64,000 bases of DNA, from positions 50,207,501 through 50,271,500 of the forward strand of contig NC_134370.1 of NCBI RefSeq assembly GCF_035582795.1. Direction: 5' to 3'. Numbering within the stretch: position 1 is the first letter of the stretch; the number at the start of each line of letters is the position of its first letter. The notes below the pieces were generated by a model. It made no database searches and was not told the DNA's origin. It saw only the letters and a list, made by a program, of their open reading frames with translations. This stretch comes from Mycteria americana (Eukaryota > Chordata > Aves > Ciconiiformes > Ciconiidae). The position numbers were made by a program, and so were the translations under genes. Positions 13,201-23,945 of the stretch are shown one piece after another.

Positions 13201-16200
13201 ACTATAAAGTTATTAGAATAGAATACAGCTTTAACTAACTAAAGAAAAATTCATTCAAGTCTCATAGAGGTACAGAGAGTATTTCTTTAGAAGTAAAGCT
13301 TGTCTCTGAGAAGAGAAAAAAAGTCTTCAGGGAGCAGAGAATTCAGAGAGTAATTTTTCCTCTTGTGTACAGTAAAATTAGGGGAAGGCTGGAGACACAA
13401 TCTACTGAGTTTTATGGTCAAAGAGCCTTGCATTGCAAAGTACAGAAGCTTAGAATAACAGCAATGACATGTCTGTGCAAGTCTTTTAGTAGACCGCTGG
13501 AAGATGAACCTCAGCTACTCTCTTTCTTTATAGGAAATCAATTTACTCAAGCTTTACCTAACTGGCAGAACAAGTAGTAGCGCCTCTTTAGTAGAAAAAT
13601 AACAAGGGCAGCAACTCAGTCTTACCATAGTTGCCCTTTAACCTATCTTATATACCAGACTAGTTTGGGAAATCTCATAATATCATGATCAACTTCTTCA
13701 GTATAAAGAACATAACTGGCTAAAAATTGTCTTGTCTTACCTTTACACTTCAGAGACTGATGTAGCACAATCATCTTCTGCTAGAGAACTCATCTATAAA
13801 AGAAACGCTTTACATCTAAAAGTCCTTATCTCTTGATAAGGACTGTGACCAACATATAAGAGGAGTCTCAAGTGGATACTTAATCTACTCCCCTCTTTTC
13901 AGCTGTATAAACACAGATTATTGCTAGCAGCTGTCATTAATATTATGATAATTTTTTTTCCCCAAATTTGATCTACCACCTGTATCATAACATTCTGGAA
14001 GAGGGTGGAACTGGGGCTTGTAAGGGTTAGCTGAGAGTTTGTGTCATCCTTGAGTTGTCCTCTTGACAGGATATATTAAATTAAAAATGTTAAGAGAAAT
14101 ATTGTGCTATCAACTTTCCACTATTACACTTTATTAACAAATATGTTTTATCCAGAATCAGAAAGCAGAGAGGTTTTTTCCCCCCATATTGTGTGTTAGT
14201 AAGCATTTCTGTGGCTCTTTCAGCAGAGGATTCTAGTGCGGTTTTAGTACAAACAGTAATGCAATCTGGAGGGATGCAGAAGAGGAGATATTAATTGCAA
14301 TTTAGGATACAGAAACTGAATCCCTAAAATTATACATCAAATCTTACAGAATTTAGGAAATGAGTGCTCTGTTTTCTTGTCCCTGTCACCACTGGTACCC
14401 TCCTTCCTTTCCAGGTTTTCTTCCTCTCAGGCTGCTTAGGGCAGATTTCAGGACCAGGCACGTGCGAGTGCATTTAATGCTCCCTACAAACAAATCCATT
14501 CAGCATACAAGGGTGGAGAGAAAGGATTTCATTGCTCTGCTTATAAAACCAAATCATAAGTAATGGTGAAAGTAACCCATAAAAGAAAAGGGCTGCACAG
14601 GAAAAGCTCTAGGTGAACAGTAGGAAATAATTCTCCTTTTATATTTAGCTGAGTCATCACATTTTTATCAGCCAAGGATTTTTGTTTTCCAGTCTGCCAA
14701 CAATCTGCTGTTAAGCTGATTTCATGCTGTATTTGATTATGTACTAGGTAGGATTCAAGATGGTATGGTTTGGGAAAGCAAACCTACAAGGAGAAGGAGG
14801 AGAGAGAATCAAAGATAATGAAGAAACAGACAGTATTTGAAATGGCTAGAGGATGAGAATGATGGAAAGTAGAACAAAATAAAGATAGAGGAAAGGAACT
14901 GAAGGTCTGAGTGAAAGGAACAGCAGAGAATGGAGGGAGGGAAGAGGCTGGAGTCTAAACAAGAGTCTAGGGTTAAACCTCCCACTGTTGCTGGAACCTG
15001 CTGAAGGAAAGGCTACTGTAGAGCTATGTTAGTGAGTCTCAGTTTGATAGAATATAATTAGGTAGTAAAGTGAGTAGCTTTAATTTGCTTTCTGAAAAAA
15101 TTATGAGGAATGTTGTTGCAAAGAAAGGCTGCTTTTATGTGTTCTCAAAGATAAACAATTTTATATCATGTTGTAGGAATTCATAAGAACAGTACTGTCC
15201 ACATCCAAAATTAATGTGAAAACCAGTTCAGTACATTAGCTTCCTATGTTATTCTATCAACTTTTCTCCAGGAATGTGTTGTTTTGTAGGCAATAAACAT
15301 CGCTTCTCTGTCAAAGGGGGAATCCCAATCTTTAAAGAGCATGCTCAGTTCTGTTTGCTACGTTCCAGTAAAAGCTCAGCACATAAAACTATTGCTATTT
15401 CTAACTATTGGGATTCACTAGAAGATATGTATATGAAACAATTGTATTTTAGCAAAGATAGTAAAATACTTACATTGTGAATGTAAAACTTATCCATATA
15501 TATGTATATATATAAAAATCAGAACTGGTTTTATGAGAGTGATTTGCTATTTAACAATGAAAAAATGTCTTGGATTGGAGTAGGCTTCTGTGCGGCTTTA
15601 GGCCCAGGAGCTGCATAACCTGTTAGAAGAGAAGAGTGTATTGAGGTAGAACAAATCCAGATCTAGCTGCTCTCTATCTTGAACCAAACACACACACACC
15701 CCACCTGCCAACAAATGGTACTGATAAAGCCTATTGTTTTGACCTGGGGAAAACAGGAAAGTACGCAAAAATCCTTGCTATTACATTGTTACTGAGGTAA
15801 CAAATGGCATATTTTGCTACAAGCAATTCACCTGTCAGTACAGGTCCATCTGGCCTTCTTTCTCCAGAACCATATTGTACAAGGGCTACTGGAAGAAGAA
15901 TAAGAACTGTAGCTGATTCGTATAGATTCCACATAAGCCAGCTTTTATTTAAAAACAATATAGAAGCCTGAATGGCACACACACAGCTTAGAGGAATAGA
16001 GAAAACCCTAGGGAAAACTAAAATAAATCTGCCATTCATTTCTATACAAGTCCATATTGAAATGCCAAATTACCTGTGAGATAAGTGTATATTGATGAAC
16101 AGGAACTCAGCCAGCCAAAACAACAGGGTCTAGGAATAAAGCCATTTAAGCTGTCCAAGACAACAGACTTTGTGGAGGAGTTGTATCACCACAGGACACA

Positions 16201-16796
16201 AACTGGACAGAAAGGAGAATAGCTCGTGACTCTTCTCAAGGGAGCAGATGTCTAATTACTATTAAAAGAAAGGGAAAGAGACAGCAAGAGATCAGCTCTA
16301 TTTAAAAGATCTGTTTCTCCTCAAGAAAGTGTGGAAAATACCACATTATTGATATTTCACTTCCAAATGCTAAGAGAGTTAATGATAAATTAAATAATTT
16401 TGTGGTATCTACTAATTGCTTAAATAAAGACCTGAGAAATCAGACAAAGAGGAACATTAACTTCAGGAAAGAAGCCATGTAGTTCTGAGTGCTGTTTTTG
16501 CCTCTGATCTCTGTTCCTTTCCCTCAAATACATGCTTCTCAAAAATGTTGAGTATTAATTAGAAAGTAATTGCAGAAGATCCATGTAACTTTTTTTCAGT
16601 GGAAGCATCATTCAATTAATTTGTTTCTTCTCTGACAACTTTTTTTACTCTCTGTGGTTTTTTTTTTCTCCCTGTTGTCTCTTTTTTTTTTCTTCTGGTC
16701 AGGAAAGCTTCCATTCCAAGGACAAGTTCTTCAGAGTGTGGTGCCAACCTGGTTGAGACTACAAGCAGCAATGGCTGCAACAGTGAGTACATTTGA
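4201..16796 (+). CDS. NRG4: Neuregulin-4, 3' part of the gene (three coding exons)
   Basis: NRG4 is a membrane-anchored EGF-family ligand of the ErbB4 receptor tyrosine kinase, made for example by adipose tissue. Coding exons are 4201-4294, 11753-11902 and 16703-16796, joined by GT/AG introns whose phases all agree. The product runs DHEELCGTSYGSFCLNGG onward. The first two exons together give the six EGF cysteines with spacing CX7CX4CX10CXCX8C. The second exon continues into a hydrophobic span (FLASLLLLGVLVIGAFYFLC) followed by a basic stop-transfer. The third encodes a short tail containing NLVETTSS, close to the mammalian tail, and ends at TGA 16794-16796. The first residues, including the start codon, are outside the window. 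Identification is firm from the EGF and transmembrane match; the C-terminus could be altered by alternative splicing. Confidence 0.93.
4295..11752 (+). other. NRG4: NRG4 intron within the EGF domain
   Basis: A 7.5-kb intron that splits the Arg codon of the EGF domain. It is AT-rich with many stops in all frames. It holds an E-box cluster at 6747-7000 and a 14-bp palindrome centred on CCATGG at 11059-11072. I see no gene or intact repeat; the longest ORFs (up to 98 codons, 10526-10822) match nothing I know. Confidence 0.8.
6747..7020. promoter_or_regulatory. E-box cluster with homeodomain-type site; candidate enhancer
   Basis: Seven canonical E-boxes of the CAGCTG or CACCTG/CAGGTG type lie within 254 bp, at 6747, 6778, 6841, 6932, 6941, 6984 and 6995. 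An ATTAATTAAT homeodomain-type motif follows at 7011-7020. Such density fits binding by bHLH or ZEB/Snail factors and suggests an intronic enhancer. Function is inferred from motif density alone. Confidence 0.35.
11753..11902 (+). CDS. NRG4: NRG4 coding exon: end of EGF domain and transmembrane segment
   Basis: The acceptor TTTCCCAG ends at 11752 and the donor is GCAG|GTAAAA at 11902/11903. The exon encodes CIENYTGARCEEVLLP (EGF cysteines 5 and 6), a linker, and the hydrophobic span ending FYFLC. Both ends split Arg codons as AG|G. Confidence 0.94.
11903..16702 (+). other. NRG4: NRG4 intron before the last exon
   Basis: A 4.8-kb AT-rich intron ending in a long pyrimidine tract (16651-16700) and TCAG. 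It contains a perfect short hairpin at 13821-13844 and purine-rich DNA at about 14790-14960. No coding potential or known repeat was recognised. Confidence 0.8.
13821..13844. repeat. Perfect inverted repeat (10-bp stem, 4-bp loop)
   Basis: AGTCCTTATC, loop TCTT, GATAAGGACT. The arms are perfectly complementary, and both contain a GATA-type motif in opposite orientation. No role is evident. Confidence 0.85.
16703..16796 (+). CDS. NRG4: NRG4 last coding exon: cytoplasmic tail
   Basis: The acceptor TCTGGTCAG ends at 16702. The exon encodes KASIPRTSSSECGANLVETT and a few further residues, with TGA at 16794-16796. The NLVETTSS stretch matches the mammalian NRG4 tail. A donor-like ACA|GTGAGT at 16782/16783 lies just before the stop and could divert the last residues (see findings). 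Confidence 0.85.
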
Positions 16797-17290
16797 AGTT
16801 AAATGATTTGACTCCATAAGGGAGGCAGGGGAGGAAGTTTTCTTTAATTAAAAGCATGTGTTTTGTTTATTTTTCAGAAATAATAACAGAGTAAAGCATT
16901 AGAGTGGAAGAATGGTGGGAAAACAACATGCAGAGCAACCCTAAGAATACAGTAGTTGTAGAGGATGATGTGGTAAGCAAGATGAGAGAAGAAAGTAGAC
17001 TGAAATAGGAGGCTTACTTATGTTGGAGAAGACTGCAACTAAGACATAAAGAGAAACAGTTGCACTTATTAGAGTTTCTATGTATTTTTAAAGGTGTATG
17101 AAATTACACAGAAATCACTATCATCACTGTATGTTTGAATTTTGTGAGATTTTTCATTATTTAATTTTGTGAGATTTTTAATGACAAGTTACTGTTTTCA
17201 ATAATGCACAGGTAGAAGCATGAGATAATTTTGTTTTTTACTGCATGGGAAATATGAAATAAATTTTTCACTGCACAGAGAATATGAGAC
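16797..17290 (+). other. NRG4: NRG4 3' UTR (predicted)
   Basis: Non-coding DNA after the NRG4 stop, up to the first AATAAA. It contains a direct repeat of AATTTTGTGAGATTTTT (17138 and 17163) and a second imperfect duplication at about 17221-17290. The extent is inferred from the poly(A) signal. Confidence 0.5.
17258..17263 (+). terminator. Candidate NRG4 poly(A) signal AATAAA
   Basis: First canonical AATAAA downstream of the NRG4 stop, 462 bp past it. If it is not used, the NRG4 transcript would run into the 602-codon ORF. Confidence 0.45.
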
Positions 17291-17649
17291 AATCATAGGG
17301 GTTTTAGCATGAAGTAATACTATGAATTTTTGATAGGATTGTCCTTTTTCACAGGATTGCCCCAGAGGAGTTGAGAACTGTTTTGATTCAATAGTTTCAA
17401 AATTTATACCTATGATACGTGTCCAGAATTTGGCTTGTTTCAGATACACTTACCAGATGTAGGGGAAAAAAAAGTACCTTTCTCCAGCTAATACTGAGGG
17501 TTTTTTGGGTTTGTTTTTTTTGTTTGTTTTTTTTTTTTTTAATAGTAAGACAACATGAGGATGAGGTACCACTTCTAGTGTATTGGCCAGCTTCCTGGCA
17601 CAAGATTTTAATTAAAATTAAAAGAAAATATTAAGAAAAGAGATTGGTA

Positions 17650-19458
17650 ATGGTTAAAAGAAGTTTACTAGGCAGAGTGTTTACCCTTTGTTTGGTATAT
17701 GTCCCTAATATTATGCAAGACACCTTCCTTGATGGTTTTATTTTTGTCTTGCCTTCTTCTGAAAATCTCACTACTGAGGGAGATTTAAATCTCACCTTAA
17801 ATTTTCCAGTTGATATTTCAGATACTAGAAGTCAGGACTTTTATTTATCAGGTCCATTCCTGACACAAGATATTATCCAGCCAGGTGTCTTAGCTGAACA
17901 AGTGCTGCCCCCTCTAAAGATTTATTTGTTTTATTCACATAACCATTTGTTGATCACAGCAACAGTATATTATATATCACTATCTGGTTCCTCACAGGAT
18001 TCTCTTATTCAGACAAAGAGAGGCCAAATGACATGGTCCGTCTCTCTTTCTGCCTTGACAACACAAAGAGACTGTCTGGTTAGTCAGAGGCATAGAAAAT
18101 GTGAACTGAACAATTTTCTTTTCAATTCATTTCTAGCACTGGAGGTTGAAACCAGCAAAAATCAGATATGTTTCCATAATGGCACATTACCTAGCAGCTC
18201 ATTGTATGGGATTTATAAGGTGGTATTGAAGAGAAAATTAATCGAGAAAACTTCAGGAATTGAAAGGGGAGAAAATGCAGAACGCAGATTTCTTATCTCT
18301 GAAATAAAAAATCTTGAGGTGTATAAAAATATAGGTGCAAAGAAAACGTTGAATAAGCTTCTATTCCTAGGGTGTCTACTACACGCTCTAGTGTCAGAAA
18401 AAATAGTGTGTATTTTATATCAATGTAGACAAAAATACAGCAAGACAGAGAAGAAAAGACATGCTGTTACAGTGTGTAAGGTAAGAAGTCAAAGAGAAAA
18501 CCATATTATAATAGCTACTAGAAAACAAAACAGAAAAATACATTACCTTCTGAGGACTCATGTCAGAGAAGTTAGAGTCCAAGTTAAAGCTCAGCATCTG
18601 AAGGGAGAATCTGAGGGCACCAAATCAAGTAGAGGACCTGATCCAGAGAAGATCCTGATCGAGTTACATAAAGCACTAAAAGATCACTTTCTCCCCAAAT
18701 TAACCGATCTTAGATGTTATTTTCTGGACTTCAAACCTTTAGCAGATACTCTGGAGGAAGCTGATAATATTGTCTTCAAGGCTAGGAAAGATAAAGGTGA
18801 TTTTTCATCACATAGGGACATGCCACTGTTAAATTCAGAGTTTAGGAGATTTGTAGCAGTACTGACAGCTACATTAGAATCAGCATTAGCTAAAGTACTT
18901 TGCAGAGCCTCAGTGAAAATTAGTCAGAGACGACTGCTGTCAGATAACTTCCATATGTTATTGATCATGAGACATTCAGACTTAATAATGTTAGAGTTTG
19001 GTATACTATTTTCATTGAAGAAGGAAAAGGCTTGTGGTCATCTTAAGTGGAAATTCAGGAAGGAAATATTAATAGAAGGTGTAAGAAATAAATGGACTGA
19101 AGTTGTACTCTCTAAACTCTTAGAACCCTCTCAGCTTTCTAGACAGACACGGAATAGTTATTCACTACTACTGATCTTGTTTGCATTATTTGGGAAACAA
19201 TTTGTACAAAAAGTGAGGATGAATAAACCAAAACCATGTTTAAATGCAAACAAGTTGATTTATGAAACAATGTTATCTTTGAATGAAATCCTATTAGCAA
19301 TTCAGACTGCTTCAAACCCATTGCATTTGAGAGCATTTCAGCTTCTAAAATTAATTATTTCAGTTCACAAGCTTTGTGAATTTGATGTTCAGGTCAAAAG
19401 GAGATCAGGCTACAAATTCATTTTAAGGTGGTCAAATGCCACAGAAAGTACAGGGTAG
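17650..19458 (+). CDS. Unrecognised single-exon 602-residue protein
   Basis: An uninterrupted reading frame from an ATG at 17650 to TAG 19456-19458 in AT-rich DNA, where a chance ORF this long is very unlikely. The frame is open only from 17635 (TAA at 17632). The ATG context is favourable (G at -3, G at +4). I recognise no family. Visible features: a basic then hydrophobic N-terminus (MVKRSLLGRVFTLCLVYV) that could be a signal peptide; N-glycosylation sequons at N39, N47, N177 and N596; a hydrophobic stretch at about 236-257 interrupted by His, Glu and Lys; a strongly basic region at about 258-320; leucine-rich, probably helical sequence at about 335-420; and a second hydrophobic stretch at about 504-514. 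It lies downstream of NRG4 on the same strand and converges on FBXO22. Two AATAAA signals follow the stop. It may be a lineage-specific gene, an old retrocopy of a fast-evolving gene, or a coding 3' exon of an unannotated transcript. Confidence 0.6.
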   Translation: MVKRSLLGRVFTLCLVYVPNIMQDTFLDGFIFVLPSSENLTTEGDLNLTLNFPVDISDTRSQDFYLSGPFLTQDIIQPGVLAEQVLPPLKIYLFYSHNHLLITATVYYISLSGSSQDSLIQTKRGQMTWSVSLSALTTQRDCLVSQRHRKCELNNFLFNSFLALEVETSKNQICFHNGTLPSSSLYGIYKVVLKRKLIEKTSGIERGENAERRFLISEIKNLEVYKNIGAKKTLNKLLFLGCLLHALVSEKIVCILYQCRQKYSKTEKKRHAVTVCKVRSQRENHIIIATRKQNRKIHYLLRTHVREVRVQVKAQHLKGESEGTKSSRGPDPEKILIELHKALKDHFLPKLTDLRCYFLDFKPLADTLEEADNIVFKARKDKGDFSSHRDMPLLNSEFRRFVAVLTATLESALAKVLCRASVKISQRRLLSDNFHMLLIMRHSDLIMLEFGILFSLKKEKACGHLKWKFRKEILIEGVRNKWTEVVLSKLLEPSQLSRQTRNSYSLLLILFALFGKQFVQKVRMNKPKPCLNANKLIYETMLSLNEILLAIQTASNPLHLRAFQLLKLIISVHKLCEFDVQVKRRSGYKFILRWSNATESTG

Positions 19459-19477
19459 CCAACATTACATATAATTT

Positions 19478-19548
19478 AATAAAATAGTACAACGCTCTGT
19501 AGCAATGCTTGCTTACAAAATTAAGCAAGTAGTCCTGTGAGCAATAAA
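19478..19548 (+). terminator. Poly(A) signals after the 602-residue ORF
   Basis: AATAAA at 19478-19483 (20 bp after the stop) and again at 19543-19548. The second is followed by a GT-rich stretch (CTTGTGGTTGG) near 19580, as expected of a cleavage site. This supports a real transcript end for the upstream ORF. Confidence 0.5.
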
Positions 19549-19559
19549 GCTAAGGAAAC

Positions 19560-22500
19560 ACCGGTTCCAATGGATCAGATCTTGTGGTTGGAGTCACTGC
19601 AGTCTAAAAAAGTGTTATGTATGTATATGCAGGGAGGAGTAATAAGGTGTCTCTTCTCTGCTTGACTCCTGTTTTCATGAAACATAAGATCTCATGTCTT
19701 TAAAATTATCCCTCCACCAGTTGAAAGGTTATGAGGGAAGAAAAGGGGAAAGACTAATTTCCTAGGAACCTCCACTAATATGATTATACAACAATTTATT
19801 ATAGTGTTATGGCAAAAATTCTTTTACACCTGAGAATCATGTTTTCCTTCCAGAATCTTGTAGTAAAGGTCTCTTCATAATGTGTTGCAAAAACCTTTTG
19901 ATCGCAGAACAAAATGCCAGCCATTAGCAGGAAGTCTCTTTATAGACCTAAATAAGAGATTGCTTATATGTTACTCAGTATATAATTTTTTTTTCATTAG
20001 TAGCCCAAACAAACATTGGGGCAAGTACAATGAAAGGAGAAGGAGAAATGGCTGTTCAAAGAAAACAAGAGGATTTCTCTGTGCTGCATAATCTTTTGAT
20101 TTATATTGTTAAACAGGAAGATGACCAACGGAAGTCCATTTGGTAGCACATCCCATTTTAAAGGTACCTTCAATGTTGTGCCATGCCTTCAAAATTTACT
20201 GCACAAAAAAATATTATTTTCCTCCTCATTTTTAAAGAGCAGTAGAGCGGCTCTGATAGTATGACTCAGATATTTGAAAATGGAAAGCAGAGAAGAAATG
20301 GGGGAAGGGAACTTATCACAATAGAAATGGTGTCTGTGCCATTGCTTTCTGTTGTGAGTGTTCTGACTAGGAGCTACCAAACTGACCAGAGTCCAGGCAG
20401 AAAGGGAAAGCAGTGAGCTTACCTAAAAGGCTAAAAATTCCTGTTACATGTTCAGCAAATTCTGTATCAGGAGATATGTACCTAGAAGGGACTGCCCAGG
20501 GAGAGGGAGAGCTTTAGCCAAAGGTGGTTATGTATTTAACATGGGACACCCAACTCTTCTACATTAAAAAACAAAACAAAACAAACCCCTCAATTATGTT
20601 CCTTTGGTATTTAGCATCCTTTCAGATTTAAAGGACATTAAGCTATCTCCAGTAAAAACTGAAAAGACTGTGCATTAGTTTGGGTAAGAGTTTTCAATTG
20701 TACTGTGGCCATATTAATGAAGACTTATCTGTATAAGTGTGGGACAAAAACTAGAACTAAATTGTGTTATGATTCTCTAGCAATGTTATTTAGATTACCA
20801 GGATGCATATGTTCACTGTACCTCTCTCAGATATAATGCCTTTTGTTGACATCTATATACTTAAATGAAAAGATGGAAGATTCCTGTATCTCAGATTATA
20901 CAGAATAATCAAAAGAATCCAGGCATAAATTACTTGCTTTTTGTGGTTAAGATTAGTGAAAAATGTGCTTCTTTCAAGGCAGTACTGCAATATTTCCTGC
21001 ACTTCGGGGGAAAATGAGCAAATGCAAAAACCCAAACATGTGCATGCCTAAAGATGTTTAAAAAACCCAAAAACTTTTTCATTATTGTATGTAACATTAT
21101 CTGCTTGTGCTTATCCAAGTCTGTTCTTGCTTTTCTTGTGATTGTAACCTGTTCAACATAATGTGTGCGTAATGTGAGAGAGCAATTTCTTCATAGCAAA
21201 GTACCAAATACAAGTTTTGTGAAATACTGATAGGCAGGCTGGCACTCAGTTCCATGTTTGGGACTGATACTCCACAAAACCTTTCACCAGGAATTATTTC
21301 TATAGCTAGCTAAGGGTGTGTAAACAAAACCTGGAAGGCATTGCTGTTTTCATCCCCCAAATTAAAACTACAGCCAATTTCTAACACTTCTATGTCAGCT
21401 TGTGTAACATATGAACATTCTTTTTCAATATACATTAAAAGAGACTGTTTTCAAATTATCCTCTCAATGTAAGTAATGATATTTTGACTACAACTTTTGT
21501 ACAGGCAAATGATGGGCTGTAAAAATGTAGTTGAGCATCAACTGGTAGCATTTTTTAACAGGGCTCTGTAATTTGAATCTATGTTGTGTGTTCTCCATCA
21601 CAGAATTTCCTGCTGTTTCAAACTATTCAGTAATTTTCACCAGTTCTGGAGATTCTAGGAGAGTTCCTGTTTTGAGGGGATTAATGTTTGCTCTCACTGT
21701 TGCCATATTGACAACTCAGCTAAGACGAGCTTATTTTAAAAAAGCTGTTTCTAACTCTTATAGCTGTGAAAATTTATCTTGAAAAGGTGACATGACTGCC
21801 ACTGATTCAGTGATATGAATCACTCCGAAACATTTATTTTGAGAAGTTTGTGCTACCTGCTAATCTCAGTGAGGTTCTAGCTGTGAAATGTAATGATGGC
21901 AATTTATAAATTGTTTTTTAAAAGCGTTTAGAAGCACAAATCCCATTGATTTGGGAATAAAATTTTTGCTCCTAAATTATCAAAGCACTTGAAAAAAAAT
22001 TCCAATTAGCTATTTCTCTGCTAATAATTCTAACATAAGTATCCAGGTAATATCATTTCCAAATAATCCAAACCTATCTTACGCCTTTCCTTTGAAAAAA
22101 AGTTTCCAGTTTTTCACTGTAGCTATATGTTGTCTGTTTAGAAAAATATCCTACATTGTTATGAAGTGCTGGTAGGCATAAAATAATCAGCGCAAGGGTC
22201 CTACAATGTTTGAACTCATATTTGTTTGACCTAAAACAGTGGTACAGGACCAAGGCACACCACCACCACCACCAGAAGTGAGCTCCGTTTACCTTGCTGC
22301 GTATCTTTGATCCTGTAGTTCAGGAGACACATTGCTAGACAGAACACCCTCAAAACTAATCTGGAGCCCCTCTGAAACAGCAGCCTCTTCTGGAGCCTGT
22401 GTCTAGCTGAGAAATGGGCTTAGGAACAGGAAAAATTTCAAGTAAGAAATCTGATAATTAGAGTCTAATGTTTATCTTACCTGCTTTTGTGTGCACAAAA

Positions 22501-23945
22501 TACAACTGCTGTATTAAGATGGAATGTATTTTAGAGATCCACCTCAGACTCATAGAGTAAAAAAAAAAAAAAATCTTCCCCACAACATAATCATGAAAAA
22601 TAATCAGACAGCAGGGGAAATAATTATTTTCTTAATGTTTGCAGAGTGCTCAGAGATTATAAAAGACCATTTAAAATTACATGTTTACTATCTTTTGTAA
22701 CTTCTAACTACGCAAACTTCCAGAACTCAAACTTTATTTTCCTGTATTGTTCCATTGAGTAAAACAGAAGCAGGCATCTGAATTGCAAATATTTTTTAAC
22801 TTGTTCTCTCATTTGACCAGACACTAGGGGTTCAGAAAACTTAGGTCGATACCAAAGTTAGTGTCTTATATAAAAGCTAATGAACACCACTACAGAATTA
22901 CTTCTAGTAGAAGTTCTCCATTTTTTAGAAAGACAAAAATAAACTAAGAGGGAACAATGACACTGAGTGAGTTTTGCAGTAGACTTTTAAATAAAACTTA
23001 ATTAAAAATCATATGTAACTGCTTGTTTTTTCAAAATTTAGTCTGAGGTTTAACATTCTTATCAGCCTTCTCTGCTGCACGCTGAAAGTCAAAGTTTGGC
23101 TGCATCATTTATGTATCTTGGTATACTGTTCCCTGCCAAGGGGGCATGATTCAGTCTGACTCATTCATCTGTTAAAATAAGGCTTGTTCCAAGATTAACA
23201 TGGGCCAAAACAAATCTGACACAGAGAGTAACAAAACCCAAGTTCACAATCTTTGCAGTTTTCTGCAGTTTTTAACTGAAATTGCTTTCTGTCAGCACAG
23301 TTGTGACAATTTAGCATAATTTTGCTCCTCTTTATCAAATTATTCTTGCTTTCTTACAACTGCACGTTACAGAAACATCCTACAATGAGAGGATTTTTGG
23401 ATTAGTAATTTTAAAATAAAAATTATAGTTATAGTTTTATGTTTGGTAATTGCTGTTTTGGTTGTGCAAGTACGAGGTTATACATCACACCACTTGCCTA
23501 TTATTTTTTGTACTTTTGAAACCTACAGTTCACTTAATTGAAAGATGCAGTAAGAAAAAATGTGCAATGAAACATTATTCATATTCAAAAGATGGGGAAA
23601 AAGAATGTCTTTTTACCTTTTGTCAGCAAAATCATTGCTCCTCCCTGCAGGTCTTGTGACTTTGAAGGTTTTCTTCTTTTCTTAACAAAACCAAAATCCA
23701 GTTGTGGTCACTTAGGGACTATATTCTCTTGCTGGAAACGTATTACCATCAGCACTGTTAACTGCAGATAATTATCTTTAGAGCAGTCCTGCTATTCACA
23801 TTTGCCTCAACTGCTGAATATTCATTTAACTTTGTCCACTTTAAAGCCTCATGGTTATCTTCTGAGTGACAGAGGTATAAATGATTGCACTACCTTTTGG
23901 TACGTGCACCTTTTAAACAAATATATTTTTATTTCACTCAGGAGT
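19560..23945. other. Intergenic AT-rich DNA
   Basis: No ORF above about 70 codons and no splice-consistent homology. Noticed only an A-rich tract with CCCC at 20565-20588, a short CAC triplet run at about 22257-22273, and an A14-type run at 22560. Nothing else identifiable. Confidence 0.7.
22257..22273. repeat. Short (CAC)n run
   Basis: Five to six CAC/ACC triplets in a row, a minor microsatellite. Confidence 0.75.

Noticed and set aside
15731-16039. 102-codon minus-strand ORF in an NRG4 intron
   Set aside because: Hydrophobic, no domain and no splice or promoter context; compatible with chance.
17419-17634. 71-codon ORF just upstream of the 602-codon ORF, a possible upstream exon
   Set aside because: It reads through a poly-T tract (CFFCLFFFFFL) and is in a different frame; no convincing donor joins it to the large ORF.
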